A stretch of DNA of 64,000 bases from an uncultured Glaciecola sp. GTDB taxonomy: Bacteria > Pseudomonadota > Gammaproteobacteria > Enterobacterales > Alteromonadaceae. The translations under genes were made by a program, and so were the position numbers. The stretch covers positions 1-64,000 of the forward strand of contig CAJQOP010000012.1 in assembly GCA_905479945.1 (NCBI GenBank), read 5' to 3'. Under the pieces are notes generated by a model. That model did not search any database. It worked only from the letters and a program-made list of their open reading frames with translations, and was not told the DNA's origin. Positions 54,119 to 63,356 of this stretch are shown here, one piece after another. How positions within the stretch are numbered: the stretch's first letter is position 1; each line of letters opens with the position of its first letter.

Positions 54119-56155
54119 ATGTTCTCAGATATAGGCTACGCCATTGCAGCATTAGGCTATTTTGCTTTGCTGTTGTTACTTTTTACGGGGCAGAAAAAGG
54201 GGATTGCTAAGTATCTCCTAATTACCGCGACCTTAATTACTTGCTTGTGGGCTATTAATAATATTAGCTTACTTGGATGGCAGACACATATTCGTGATTT
54301 TTTTATCGCAGACAGCATCCGGCAATGGGTTTGGGTATTGTTTCTTGCCGCCTGTTTACGCTCTGACTTTACGTCTTTTAAAGAAATTATAATACGCCCC
54401 ATTAGTCTTTCATTGCTGGTGCTTCCCAGCATCGCTTTAATCACCGCAGCAACCTCAGCAGTTCCTTACTTGTGGCAGTATTCGCTGCATACCCTAATCG
54501 CATTACAAATGCTGATTGTATTAGAGTTGGTTTATCGGCAATCAGGTGAGCAAAAGTGGGCTTACAAGCCATTAGTGATGTTTTTAGGCGGTTTAAGTTT
54601 ATTTGACTTCGTTACCTATGCAAATGCCACTATGATCAATCAAATTGGCGAAAATTATGTGTACGCAAGAGGATATATCTATGTTTGCTTATTACCATTC
54701 TTAATTCTCTCTATACGCAGAATTAGCTACTGGGGTGTGGCTATCTTCGTTAGTCGAGATGTGGTGCTGCACAGCACATTACTGCTTGTCGCTGGTGGCT
54801 ATTTGTTTTTGATGGCATTAGTTGGTTACATGGTTAAGTTTATGGGAGGCTCTTGGAGTTATCCTCTGCAGTTTGTGCTGATTGCCGTGTCCTTGTTATT
54901 GTTGGTGAGCGTATTTTTATCACACAATTTCAGAACCAAGATTAAAGTATTCATTACCAAACATTTCTACGCCAACCAGTTTGACTATCGTGTTGAGTGG
55001 GTCAAACTCACAGAAATACTAAGTGAACAACAAGAAAACTTAAATGAGGTCTATCAAACCTCACTCAGAGGCATGTTGCAGGCAGTTGAGTATAATAGTG
55101 GCGTGTTGCTCAAGTTGAACAAAAACGGTTGGCATACGGTTGCTTCAATCAATGCAGGGGGGGTCCGCGAGTATGATTTTTCGAAAGTTGCCACTCTGCA
55201 GGCCTTTTTTGAGAAAAAAGCTTGGATTATCGATATAGGTGAGTTGCGCGTCAAGCCACACCAGTATGAAGAGCTAGATGAAAAAACATATTTTATGAAT
55301 GCATTTAAGTACCAGCTGATTATCCCTGTATTCAGGCAGGAAGAGCTTTGGGGTATGGTTTTGTTAGATGCTGATTCGGAGCACGTTAAGCCCTTAAATT
55401 GGGAGCTTAGAGACTATATGAATGCGGTAACAGCCCAAGTATCCAACTGTATATTCCAGTTTGAAAGTGGTCAAGCATTAGCGGAGAATGCGCAATTTGC
55501 CGCATTTAGTCGTATGTCTGCCTTTGTCCTGCATGACCTAAAGAACGTGATGGCACAAATCGATTTGATCTTAGCGAACGCTCAACATCATAAGACTAAC
55601 CCAGAATTTATTGATGATACTTTTGAGACGCTTGAGTATACCAAGAGCAGAATGGATAAAATGCTTAAACAACTCACGGAAAAGAATGTGAGCCAAAGTC
55701 AGAGTCAACTGCGTGTCAATATTAAAGAGCTATTATTGAAAGTTGTAGAACAGCGCTGTCAGGGTTTTGAACCTATGCCGATAGTTGATTGTGATGACGA
55801 GTTATTAGTGCAAATAGATGCCGAAAAATTCTCCAATGTAATGTATCATCTCATCAGTAACGCACAGCAAGCAACAAAGGATGACGGCTCGGTTGTTATA
55901 AAGGCATCTAAAGTGAATACTAATGGACGAGACTATATTGGTGTTGAAGTTATCGATACCGGAGAAGGTATGTCTGATGATTTCATTGAAAATAGGTTAT
56001 TCAAACCCTTTGATACCACGAAAGGCAATGCAGGTATGGGCATCGGGGCTTATGACGCAAAAAATTATATTGAGGAGATAGGCGGTCTAATTGCCGTTGA
56101 GAGTGAAATTGACCAGGGAACGAGTTTCAAATTAAGTATCCCAATGATTGAATAA
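54119..56155 (+). CDS. prsK: PEP-CTERM system histidine kinase PrsK
   Basis: A 678-residue sensor kinase. About eight N-terminal helices (1-275), a GAF-like domain (about 300-445), a HisKA-type helix with H472 in FVLHDLKNVMAQ, and an HATPase domain (about 560-678; NAQQATKDDG, DTGEGM, GMGIGAYDAK). The opening and overall order match PrsK, the kinase that accompanies exosortase/PEP-CTERM exopolysaccharide systems. It starts 6 bases after the KAS III gene and is followed 14 bases later by prsR. No exosortase (XrtA) or PEP-CTERM substrate gene is visible in the window. Confidence 0.88.
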   Translation: MFSDIGYAIAALGYFALLLLLFTGQKKGIAKYLLITATLITCLWAINNISLLGWQTHIRDFFIADSIRQWVWVLFLAACLRSDFTSFKEIIIRPISLSLLVLPSIALITAATSAVPYLWQYSLHTLIALQMLIVLELVYRQSGEQKWAYKPLVMFLGGLSLFDFVTYANATMINQIGENYVYARGYIYVCLLPFLILSIRRISYWGVAIFVSRDVVLHSTLLLVAGGYLFLMALVGYMVKFMGGSWSYPLQFVLIAVSLLLLVSVFLSHNFRTKIKVFITKHFYANQFDYRVEWVKLTEILSEQQENLNEVYQTSLRGMLQAVEYNSGVLLKLNKNGWHTVASINAGGVREYDFSKVATLQAFFEKKAWIIDIGELRVKPHQYEELDEKTYFMNAFKYQLIIPVFRQEELWGMVLLDADSEHVKPLNWELRDYMNAVTAQVSNCIFQFESGQALAENAQFAAFSRMSAFVLHDLKNVMAQIDLILANAQHHKTNPEFIDDTFETLEYTKSRMDKMLKQLTEKNVSQSQSQLRVNIKELLLKVVEQRCQGFEPMPIVDCDDELLVQIDAEKFSNVMYHLISNAQQATKDDGSVVIKASKVNTNGRDYIGVEVIDTGEGMSDDFIENRLFKPFDTTKGNAGMGIGAYDAKNYIEEIGGLIAVESEIDQGTSFKLSIPMIE

Positions 56156-56169
56156 CACAAGGCGCTATA

Positions 56170-57537
56170 ATGGACAAAGTATTAGTAGTAGATGATGACT
56201 TAGGCATTCAAAAACAATTGAAATGGGCATTATCTGAATTTGATACCGTATTTGCTGCCGATCGCAGCGCTGCAATTGCACAATTGAGACGATTTGAACC
56301 TACTGTAGTAACTCTGGATTTGGGTTTGCCACCTGATCCTGCAAACGCCTCAGAGGGCCTGCTTACACTGCAAGAAATTATGGAATTGTTACCACGCACA
56401 AAAGTGATCGTGGTCACGGGCAATAACGAAAAAGAAAACGCGCTAAAAGCAATTAGTATGGGCGCATACGATTTTTACCAAAAGCCGATAGATTCAGACA
56501 CAATTAATATTCTCATTAAGCGCGCTTTGAACTTAGCTGAGCTTGAAAACGAAAACCGTTTGCTCTCTTTATCCAACCCAACGATGGGAAGAATAATTGG
56601 TAATAGTGATGTAATACAAGCGATCAGTCGCAAAGCAGAGAAAATTGCACTGACCGATATTACGGCTCTTTTATTGGGCGAAAGTGGCACTGGTAAGGAA
56701 GTATTTGCGCGCAGTATTCATGAACATAGTAACCGTAAAACAAAACCTTTTGTGGCGATAAACTGTGCGTCAATCCCGGAAAACTTGTTAGAAAGTGAAC
56801 TCTTTGGCTATGAGAAAGGGGCGTTTACCGGCGCTAACAAGACTACATTAGGTAAAATCGAAACAGCCCAGGGCGGCACACTTTTTCTCGATGAAATCGG
56901 CGATATGCCGCTAGGCTTGCAAGCTAAGATGCTGCGTTTCTTGCAAGAACGTGTTATCGAACGTGTGGGAGGTAGAAGCGAGATCCCGGTAGATATCCGC
57001 GTGGTTTGTGCAACCCATCGTGACTTACAATGTATGGTAAAAGAAGAAACTTTTCGCGAAGATTTGTATTATCGTGTAGGCGAAATAGTAATATCAATAC
57101 CGCCATTGCGAGATCGCGAAGAAGATGTTGTGTTGCTAGCAAGAACCTTTTTGAATCAATATAGAGAAGAGTATGCCTCGAAAATAAAAGGCTTCAGTGA
57201 TGAGGCTATTGATGCAATGTTAACGTATGCGTGGCCTGGCAATATTCGTGAATTACAGAATAAATTAAAATCCGCCGTTGTTTTAGCAGAAAGCTCTGTT
57301 ATTAATGCCGACGACCTCGGCCTTATCACAAAGGTAAAAGAAACAGAACCTATGTTGCTTAACCTTCGAGAAGTAAGAGAGCAAGCAGAAAGCAAAGCAA
57401 TAAGACGAGCTTACAATCAGTCGGAACAAAACCTCTCTAAAACCGCCGAGGTACTTGGCGTCACGCGACCAACCTTGTATTCGTTAATTGATAAGTATCA
57501 TTTAGAAGATTTGAAGAATGGCGTTAACATCGCCTAG
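56170..57537 (+). CDS. prsR: Sigma-54-dependent response regulator PrsR
   Basis: A 455-residue NtrC-type activator. Receiver domain with phospho-acceptor D50 (VVTLDLGLPPDP), AAA+ domain with Walker A GESGTGKE (170-177) and the sigma-54 contact loop GAFTGA (217-222), and a C-terminal Fis-type HTH (LSKTAEVLGVTRPTLYSLID). The receiver's LGLPPDPANASEG loop is typical of the PEP-CTERM-box regulator PrsR. It should activate exopolysaccharide or exosortase genes elsewhere together with RpoN. Co-transcribed with prsK. Confidence 0.92.
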   Translation: MDKVLVVDDDLGIQKQLKWALSEFDTVFAADRSAAIAQLRRFEPTVVTLDLGLPPDPANASEGLLTLQEIMELLPRTKVIVVTGNNEKENALKAISMGAYDFYQKPIDSDTINILIKRALNLAELENENRLLSLSNPTMGRIIGNSDVIQAISRKAEKIALTDITALLLGESGTGKEVFARSIHEHSNRKTKPFVAINCASIPENLLESELFGYEKGAFTGANKTTLGKIETAQGGTLFLDEIGDMPLGLQAKMLRFLQERVIERVGGRSEIPVDIRVVCATHRDLQCMVKEETFREDLYYRVGEIVISIPPLRDREEDVVLLARTFLNQYREEYASKIKGFSDEAIDAMLTYAWPGNIRELQNKLKSAVVLAESSVINADDLGLITKVKETEPMLLNLREVREQAESKAIRRAYNQSEQNLSKTAEVLGVTRPTLYSLIDKYHLEDLKNGVNIA

Positions 57538-57550
57538 GCAAGTTTTAGTG

Positions 57551-57620
57551 GCCTAGGCATCTTCCATAGCGCTTAGGCGTCTTCCATAGCGCTTAGGCAC
57601 CTTCCATAACGCTTAAGCAT
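57551..57620. repeat. 20-bp tandem repeat between prsR and the ParA-like gene
   Basis: Unit CTTCCATAGCGCTTAGGCRT in three copies (57561-57580, 57581-57600, 57601-57620; the last has three changes), preceded by a half copy at 57551-57560. The stop codon of the converging ParA-like gene (57613-57615) is inside the third copy. Confidence 0.9.
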
Positions 57621-58293
57621 AATGCATCGACAGTTCTGGTGACGAGCGCTCATCATGTTTAACTATTTCGGTAAACAAATTTCTGAGCTCGTCAGCAGCT
57701 TTGCCCTTAGGTTCGCTTTCTAACACAGAGAGCCCCGATTCTTCGCTGTCATCGTAGATGTGCCGTTCATGTAAAATTTCTGAGGCAATGGGGATATCGA
57801 AAAGACTCGCGGATGCTTTCGCATCATTCACTCTGGCCTGCTGATTTGGTTGCGTGGGACATTGGGTGAAGACAATGTGCGCTTCTAATTGTTGGTTAAC
57901 CATTTTACAGCTTTGTACCATTTCATCTAAATGCACTAGGGTTTTTAAGTCTCTGCGTTTAGGACGCATTGGCAACATTGCTAAATCTGCTGAAGAGAGA
58001 GTAGAGCGCAAGGCCAACATGTCCTGTGAACCACAATCAACAATGACATATTGATATTGACTGTTATAACCCAACAATTGATTTCGTATCTTGCCATTTA
58101 GCTGCACACAATCAATAGGCAGGGCATTCAAGTTGTTGTTTCTAAGTTTTATCCAGTCTGCTGTTGTGCCCTGAGCGTCGCAATCAACCAATAATACGGT
58201 TGCTATTTTATCAACAGCCAAAAATATCGCTAAATTTTGTGCGATACAACTTTTACCACTTCCACCTTTTTCGCCACCGACTAAAATGATCAT
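57613..58293 (-). CDS. ParA/MinD-family ATPase
   Basis: A 226-residue P-loop ATPase with the deviant Walker A motif GGEKGGSGKS (6-15; two lysines), VDCDAQGTTADW and VIVDCGSQD. It resembles the orphan ParA-like proteins that position cellular machines rather than chromosomes. No ParB and no parS-like repeats are nearby. It converges with prsR and is divergent from the Prx-Grx gene. The last residues are encoded within a 20-bp tandem repeat, so the C-terminus (ELSMHYA) may vary between strains. Confidence 0.87.
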   Translation of the reverse strand: MIILVGGEKGGSGKSCIAQNLAIFLAVDKIATVLLVDCDAQGTTADWIKLRNNNLNALPIDCVQLNGKIRNQLLGYNSQYQYVIVDCGSQDMLALRSTLSSADLAMLPMRPKRRDLKTLVHLDEMVQSCKMVNQQLEAHIVFTQCPTQPNQQARVNDAKASASLFDIPIASEILHERHIYDDSEESGLSVLESEPKGKAADELRNLFTEIVKHDERSSPELSMHYA

Positions 58294-58462
58294 TCTTCAC
58301 CTTTAAAGTATTAGTAATAATAAGTTGTTTATTAGCGTGCTTGCCGCATACTTAATTAGATACACGACTTTAACCTGACAAAATCTACGCTTATACTGGC
58401 TTTATTGTGAATATCTATTAATATTTAGGCATATAATTCAATACCATCAAAAGAGGATAAAA

Positions 58463-59212
58463 ATGGCTCAACCATTAAGTTTACCAAACCAAGAAGGCAA
58501 GCAAGTCCCCGACGTTACTTGGCCAGTTAGAAGTGATGATGACTGGAAGCTTATGTCGTCTAAAGAACTGTTCTCAGGCAGGAAGGTAGTGTTATTTTCA
58601 CTGCCAGGCGCCTTTACCCCGACATGTTCATCAACTCACTTACCGCGTTATAACCAATTGGCAAGCACATTTAAGAAATTGGGTGTCGATGAAGTATGCT
58701 GTATGTCAGTAAATGATACCTTTGTAATGAATGCTTGGTTAGCTGATCAAGAAGCTGAAAATATTACTGTGATACCTGACGGCAATGGAGAATTTACTGC
58801 AGGCATGGAAATGTTGGTAGATAAAGGCGATATTGGTTTTGGCAAAAGAAGCTGGCGCTATTCAATGCTTGTTAACGATGGCGTTGTAGAGAAAATGTTC
58901 ATTGAACCAAATGTTCCTGGTGACCCCTTTGAAGTCTCGGATGCTGATACTATGCTAGCCTACTTGGCACCTGGAGCAAAAGCACCTGAAGAAGTATCTT
59001 TGTTTACTAAACCGGGTTGTCCGTTTTGTGCGAAGGCTAAAGCCTTACTCAAAGACAAAGGCTATGAATATGAAGAAATCGTATTGGGTACGCAGGCTAC
59101 ATTGGCGTCACTTAAAGCAGTTTCCGGCCGTGATACGGTTCCACAAGTATTCATTGGAGGCAAGCATATAGGTGGCAGCGACGACCTAGAAGCTTATTTA
59201 CAAGGTCTTTAA
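58463..59212 (+). CDS. Peroxiredoxin-glutaredoxin fusion (Prx5 type)
   Basis: A 249-residue hybrid enzyme reducing peroxides with glutathione. The N-terminal peroxiredoxin-5 domain (about 1-165) has the peroxidatic C55 in [14 protein letters not shown]. The C-terminal glutaredoxin (about 178-249) has CPFC (186-189), TVPQVFIGG and GGSDDLE. The fusion supplies its own reductant, as in Haemophilus and Chromatium. AGAGGAT precedes the start. OxyR control is possible, but no site was identified. Confidence 0.95.
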   Translation: MAQPLSLPNQEGKQVPDVTWPVRSDDDWKLMSSKELFSGRKVVLFSLPGAFTPTCSSTHLPRYNQLASTFKKLGVDEVCCMSVNDTFVMNAWLADQEAENITVIPDGNGEFTAGMEMLVDKGDIGFGKRSWRYSMLVNDGVVEKMFIEPNVPGDPFEVSDADTMLAYLAPGAKAPEEVSLFTKPGCPFCAKAKALLKDKGYEYEEIVLGTQATLASLKAVSGRDTVPQVFIGGKHIGGSDDLEAYLQGL

Positions 59213-59312
59213 AATAGGCCTTAAGCCAATGTTTACCAATAGGTTTGATTGCTTCTTGTAAGCTAGAAAAATAAATTACTGTAATAGAATTTACTTTAAC
59301 CGAGCTTACGAT

Positions 59313-59357
59313 AATAGAAAGTACTCAAATAGAAAGTACTGAAATAGAAAGGCACAT
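59313..59357. repeat. 15-bp tandem repeat leading into a terminator
   Basis: Unit AATAGAAAGTACTSA at 59313-59327 and 59328-59342, with a third partial copy from 59343 that becomes the left arm of the terminator hairpin at 59347-59377. Confidence 0.85.
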
Positions 59358-59385
59358 GTTGTTACACTGTGCCTTTCTTAATTTT
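59347..59385 (+). terminator. Terminator after the Prx-Grx gene
   Basis: Perfect 10-bp stem GAAAGGCACA / TGTGCCTTTC (59347-59356 with 59368-59377) and an 11-base loop, followed by TTAATTTTAG. The T-tract is broken, so efficiency is uncertain. Confidence 0.65.
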
Positions 59386-59420
59386 AGCCTTATTTTACTG
59401 GACTATATGTCGAGTGATAA

Positions 59421-60713
59421 ATGGCTGAACCTATATCGTTTGAAGTGAGTAACGGCTTGCCCTTAATAAAAATAAAAACACAGTTAAGCTATTTTGTTTC
59501 AAGTACTCTTGTATTACTGACTATTTTCGTATTGCTAGGAGCACTTCCAAGTATTGCGCAAGAATCAGCTGGCTCATCGGTTGATACCCAGCAAGTCATC
59601 GAAATCGCTGTAGAGCTTAATTCCTTGGGTTTACCCATTGAGATGTTTAATGGATTTTCTGCTCTGTATGAAAAAGAGCTCGGCAGTGTGAAGCTTTGCG
59701 ACGAGCATATCGCCTTCAATGAGTATAAGGTTTGTTCAAAGGCACTTAAAAATGAAGGTAACTCTCCCTTTATCCTTTATTCAAAAGGTCAATTACCAAC
59801 TCAAACTAAAGTATCTCCTCAAACTGAACCCAATCCAGAGGCCAGGATACTTGCAAAAAATAATTCAACTCAGAGTTTAAAACGACCCTCAGCGCCAATT
59901 GTTGTTTTGTTTCATGGCTTGTCAGATTCACCATTTTTTGTACGTGGTATTGCCGAACACCTCAACAGCCGAGGTTTTACAGTTGTGGCTCCTCTCACAC
60001 CTGGTCACGGCAAGCTAGATGCTGTTGCCGATATGAAGGACCCAAATTTACAAGCGCGTTGGTATGAGCACGTTGATAAGATTATGGCCTTAGTTGAGCC
60101 ATACTCTGACACCACTTTTATTGGCGGCTTTTCAACAGGAGGCACGCTTGCGACCAGATATATGATTTTGCAACCAGATGAAATCGACGGTTTATTGCTA
60201 TTTTCAGGCGCATTGGCATTGTCTAGGAATGCTGAAAATTTGGGACGCATTTGGGGGATGAAGTGGTTAGCTAAAATAGTCGACGGAGACTTCGTTAGTG
60301 CTGGACCGAATCGATATCGCTACCCGGACGTTGCAGGGTATGCTGGCTTAACCTTAGCCGATGCTATATTTGAAGTTCGTGATTTACTTGAAGAAAAAAC
60401 GGTGTCAAAGCCTATTTTTGCTGCTCATTCACTCGCTGATATTATTACGCCTTTTTATGGTATTGAGGACTTAATGAAAGCGATCAAGGGCGATCATCAA
60501 ACATTCACTGTCGATCCCTCATATGACACTTGTCATCAAGATTTAGTGGTAAGTTCAGTAATGATGATCGACTTAAAAGTGGATAAAACTCAGCTTAATA
60601 TTAGTGAACGCTGCGCTGTTCCCAAACCTAACCCGCTATTTAGAAATATGATGGCGATGTTAGATTATTATTTTGCTCAGCGTTTACCTGCTCAGCGCTC
60701 ATCTGCTCAGTAG
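59421..60713 (+). CDS. Alpha/beta hydrolase (lysophospholipase/serine-hydrolase type), exported
   Basis: A 430-residue protein. A hydrophobic segment near residues 28-47 (TLVLLTIFVLLGALPSIAQ) is probably a signal peptide or anchor preceded by a long N-region. The hydrolase core has the oxyanion part VVLFHGLSDSPFFVRGIAEH, the nucleophile elbow GGFSTGG, and a late AHSLADIITPF with the acid. Family: serine aminopeptidase/monoacylglycerol-lipase-like alpha/beta hydrolases; substrate unknown. The C-terminus ends in a short repeat (AQRLP-AQRSS-AQ) from a 15-bp tandem duplication. Confidence 0.82.
   Translation: MAEPISFEVSNGLPLIKIKTQLSYFVSSTLVLLTIFVLLGALPSIAQESAGSSVDTQQVIEIAVELNSLGLPIEMFNGFSALYEKELGSVKLCDEHIAFNEYKVCSKALKNEGNSPFILYSKGQLPTQTKVSPQTEPNPEARILAKNNSTQSLKRPSAPIVVLFHGLSDSPFFVRGIAEHLNSRGFTVVAPLTPGHGKLDAVADMKDPNLQARWYEHVDKIMALVEPYSDTTFIGGFSTGGTLATRYMILQPDEIDGLLLFSGALALSRNAENLGRIWGMKWLAKIVDGDFVSAGPNRYRYPDVAGYAGLTLADAIFEVRDLLEEKTVSKPIFAAHSLADIITPFYGIEDLMKAIKGDHQTFTVDPSYDTCHQDLVVSSVMMIDLKVDKTQLNISERCAVPKPNPLFRNMMAMLDYYFAQRLPAQRSSAQ
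60675..60713. repeat. 15-bp repeat at the C-terminal end of the hydrolase gene
   Basis: GCTCAG recurs at 60675, 60690 and 60705 with a 15-base period, encoding Ala-Gln three times; the stop codon immediately follows the third copy. Confidence 0.8.
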
Positions 60714-60827
60714 CATTGCGCTGCGCAGATACGCCCGAAGTAGACAGACGCTAAGCAAATAAAAGGCAACAGTATATTGAAGCGTTAATATCATTGATCT
60801 TTAAGCTGAGGTTGGGGCTCATATAGT

Positions 60828-62042
60828 CTAATTAGCCTTTGCCACAGCTTCAACTTCACGCCAAACCCTTAGCACATTTTCATTGAGTATCTTTTTGATA
60901 TCTGATTCAGAGTAACCGCGCTCTAATAAGCCTTCGACTAAATTAGGAAAGTCTGACACGTCTTTTAAATTTACTGGCAAGGAATCACCTACGCCATCAT
61001 AGTCTGAGCCGATGCCTATGTAATCAATACCGACTAGTTTTGCAACGTGGTCAATATGGTCAAGTACGATTTCAAGTGTCGCAAATGGGTAAGGGCTGTC
61101 GGTGTTGTATTTTTCTATAAAGTCTTTAACTTCTCTACTGTCCTTGCCGAAGGCTTTTGTAAGTTCAGTTGCTTTTTGCGTGCGATTGTCGCGCCAACTG
61201 CGGGCCACTGGGCTGACAAAGCCAGAACCGAAGTTAATCATAATAACGCCCTTGTTAGCCGCTAAGGCCAAAATCATGGCATCATCCATATTACGTTCAA
61301 AACCAGGCGTAAACTTGCGTAACGATGAATGTGACGCAATTACGGGTGCTTTGCTTATGTCTACGGTCTGATAAAAAGCCGCGTCAGAAACGTGAGAGAT
61401 ATCAACAATAATGCCCAAGTCATTCATTTCTAACACCATCTCTTTGCCGAATGGGCTTAATCCATTCCACTGGCGACGTAAATCGTATGACGAGTCGCTA
61501 ATGTGATTGCTTTGGCTATGAGCTAGCGTGATGTAACGAATGCCGCGCTCATAAAAGGTTTTTAAAGTGTCTAGCGACCCTTGAACTGGTGAACCATTTT
61601 CCATGCCCATTGGTAATGAAATTCTATTGTTCTCAAAATTCATTTCGACATCAGCTACTGTGTAGGCTAGGGCGAATTTATCAGGTGCACGCCCAACAAT
61701 TGCTTCAACATAATCAATTAGACGATGAGCAAGTACAGTAGATTCATCAGAATTATCTAAGCTAGCAGGCACGTATATTGACATAAATGGCGCGTTTAAA
61801 CCTCCTTCGACGGCACGCGGGTAGTCAAAGTCGCCACCTTTTGTACTTTTTGTTACGTCTACCCATTGATTTTGTATGCGATAGGGCACATCTATATGTC
61901 CATCAACAATGATATTTTGTTGTGCGATCCTAATTGCTGCTTGCTTATTGGTTTCGACTGTTGGTTTTAACGTGGTTGAATTGCACCCTGTTAGTGCCAT
62001 CACACAGAGCAGTATAAAAGTAGCAGTATATTTTATTAGCAT
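60828..62042 (-). CDS. Membrane dipeptidase (peptidase M19), lipoprotein
   Basis: A 404-residue zinc dipeptidase with a lipoprotein signal (MALTGC, C20). Metal-site motifs are IIVDGHIDVPYR (His-x-Asp), LAHSQSNHISDSSYD, GIIVDISHVSDAAFYQ and IASHSSLRKF, and the conserved IGIGSDYDGVGD. Family members hydrolyse dipeptides, including D-amino-acid-containing peptidoglycan pieces; here it should act in the periplasm. Single gene, converging with the hydrolase gene. AAGGAC lies upstream of its start. Confidence 0.93.
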   Translation of the reverse strand: MLIKYTATFILLCVMALTGCNSTTLKPTVETNKQAAIRIAQQNIIVDGHIDVPYRIQNQWVDVTKSTKGGDFDYPRAVEGGLNAPFMSIYVPASLDNSDESTVLAHRLIDYVEAIVGRAPDKFALAYTVADVEMNFENNRISLPMGMENGSPVQGSLDTLKTFYERGIRYITLAHSQSNHISDSSYDLRRQWNGLSPFGKEMVLEMNDLGIIVDISHVSDAAFYQTVDISKAPVIASHSSLRKFTPGFERNMDDAMILALAANKGVIMINFGSGFVSPVARSWRDNRTQKATELTKAFGKDSREVKDFIEKYNTDSPYPFATLEIVLDHIDHVAKLVGIDYIGIGSDYDGVGDSLPVNLKDVSDFPNLVEGLLERGYSESDIKKILNENVLRVWREVEAVAKAN

Positions 62043-62424
62043 TTGCAGTCCTTTTAATAATAAGTATTTATTTTTTATTTGGTGTTGATAAGTTTGTTGG
62101 TTTATTTAAATCACACTAGCATAAGAAACTTTCGTTTGAACTTGGTAAAGACTGAATTGTGCTTTTACTGAATATAAAATAAGCAAACGAACACGGTGAG
62201 CCCTAATATTACTTGTTAATATAAGGTTACTCAGTGACTTCCTATTTTGTTTGAGCGATAATAATCGTCTTTATCTTTAGGATAAAAAATCGAATTTTCA
62301 TCGTCATGAAAATGTTTAATTACAGTTGTTTCATGGCAGTTTCATGACCAAAAGATGCAGCGCGACCATTCTATAATTAATATAGAATTGCCTCATCAAA
62401 CTTAAGTAAGAGAATTATAATAAC
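62043..62424. other. Divergent region upstream of the M19 and second sapC genes
   Basis: 382 bases. It holds the M19 promoter near its left edge and, for the sapC gene, PHO-box-like repeats (62301-62346) followed by TATAAT at 62372-62377. No small gene seen. Confidence 0.55.
62301..62346 (+). promoter_or_regulatory. Candidate PHO-box region upstream of the second sapC gene
   Basis: Begins with TCGTCATGAAAATGT (62301-62315), identical to 50531-50545 and placed at nearly the same distance from the start codon (124 versus 125 bases). A pair of TTTCATG words follows at 62329 and 62340, exactly 11 bases apart, the PhoB half-site period. TATAAT at 62372-62377 could be the -10, although it is further from the repeats than in a textbook Pho promoter. 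Confidence 0.5.
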
Positions 62425-63189
62425 ATGGCTATTAACTATATTCCGCTAGACAAAGATAAGCATAAAGATTTAAAAATTACTCCTAAGCTAGATTTAAGCT
62501 TTGCAAAAGAAACCCACCTTGCTGCGGCAACTATTCGTGAGTTTGCTCATTTAGCATCGACTATGCCAGTCGTTTTTATTGAAGATCCAACAAATAAGAA
62601 TATTCACACAGTTGCAATGTTAGGTGTTGATCAAAATAAAAACCTATTTTGGGCCGATGATAGATGGCAAGGACCGCATGTCCCATTAAATATTCAACGC
62701 TACCCATTTGACATTCGTCCAGACGGCGACAAGTTAGGCGTTTTCTTTGATGAACACAGCTCTTTGGTTACTGATGAAGGCGAAGCCCTTTTCACTGAAG
62801 AAGGTGAGCCAAGCGACTTCTTGAAAAATCGCCAACAGTTTTTAGCAGAGCTCGCAAACAGTGAAATGCTAAATCAACGCTTTGTAAAACGTGTTGTCGA
62901 ACTCGAACTGCTAGAAAGTGTACAAATTGGTATTCAGTATGAAGATGGTTCAGCTCGCAATGTTACCGGTATAATGAGCATTGACGAGAAAAAATTAAAC
63001 GCACTTGATGATGCGATTGTTTTAGAGTTGCATAAAGCTGGCTTCTTGGGCGCAATGTACGCAATCATGATGTCGCTAGCGCAATTAAATCGCTTAGTTG
63101 AACTGTCTAACAAAACCGACAAACCAATTAGAACAGTACAAATTAGACCTGCGCCAAAAGAAGGCGAAGGCGAGCAAACAACGGCTTAA
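62425..63189 (+). CDS. SapC family protein (stand-alone copy)
   Basis: A 254-residue SapC-family protein, clearly homologous to but diverged from the one at 8267-8995: VAMLGVDQNKNLFWADDRWQ, GPHVPLNIQRYPFDIRP and ELHKAGFLGAMYAIMMSLAQ match the same blocks. It has an acidic insert (VTDEGEALFTEEGEP) and no signal peptide. Unlike the cluster copy it has its own promoter and terminator and no TonB or halogenase gene beside it. AAGAGAATTATAATAAC precedes the start. The upstream PHO-box-like sequence suggests phosphate control. Function unknown. Confidence 0.87.
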   Translation: MAINYIPLDKDKHKDLKITPKLDLSFAKETHLAAATIREFAHLASTMPVVFIEDPTNKNIHTVAMLGVDQNKNLFWADDRWQGPHVPLNIQRYPFDIRPDGDKLGVFFDEHSSLVTDEGEALFTEEGEPSDFLKNRQQFLAELANSEMLNQRFVKRVVELELLESVQIGIQYEDGSARNVTGIMSIDEKKLNALDDAIVLELHKAGFLGAMYAIMMSLAQLNRLVELSNKTDKPIRTVQIRPAPKEGEGEQTTA

Positions 63190-63214
63190 ATTATAAGCAG
63201 CTCAAAAATAACGT

Positions 63215-63240
63215 AAAAACCACCTTAGGGTGGTTTTTTT
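63215..63240 (+). terminator. Terminator after the second sapC gene
   Basis: Stem AAAAACCACC / GGTGGTTTTT (63215-63224 with 63229-63238), 4-base loop TTAG, and a T-run to 63240. It isolates the sapC gene from the dcw cluster. Confidence 0.9.
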
Positions 63241-63319
63241 ATGCGCATAAATCGATAAAAGCCTGTGTTTACATACAGTGTGGCCCTTTAACTATTTACC
63301 GGTTTAACCGCAAATTAGC

Positions 63320-63347
63320 TTGACAGTGGGGCATGATGGTACATAAT
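63320..63347 (+). promoter_or_regulatory. Sigma-70 promoter of the dcw cluster (Pmra)
   Basis: TTGACA at 63320-63325 (perfect -35) and CATAAT at 63342-63347 (5/6 match to -10), 16 bases apart, directly ahead of the MraZ repeats. It should drive mraZ-rsmH and the cell-division genes beyond the window. Confidence 0.75.
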
Positions 63348-63356
63348 CTGTATAAA

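Noticed and set aside
57551-57620. 20-bp repeats as a CRISPR array or parS cluster
   Set aside because: Units are directly adjacent with no spacers, only three copies, no cas genes; no palindromic parS-like sequence and no ParB gene.
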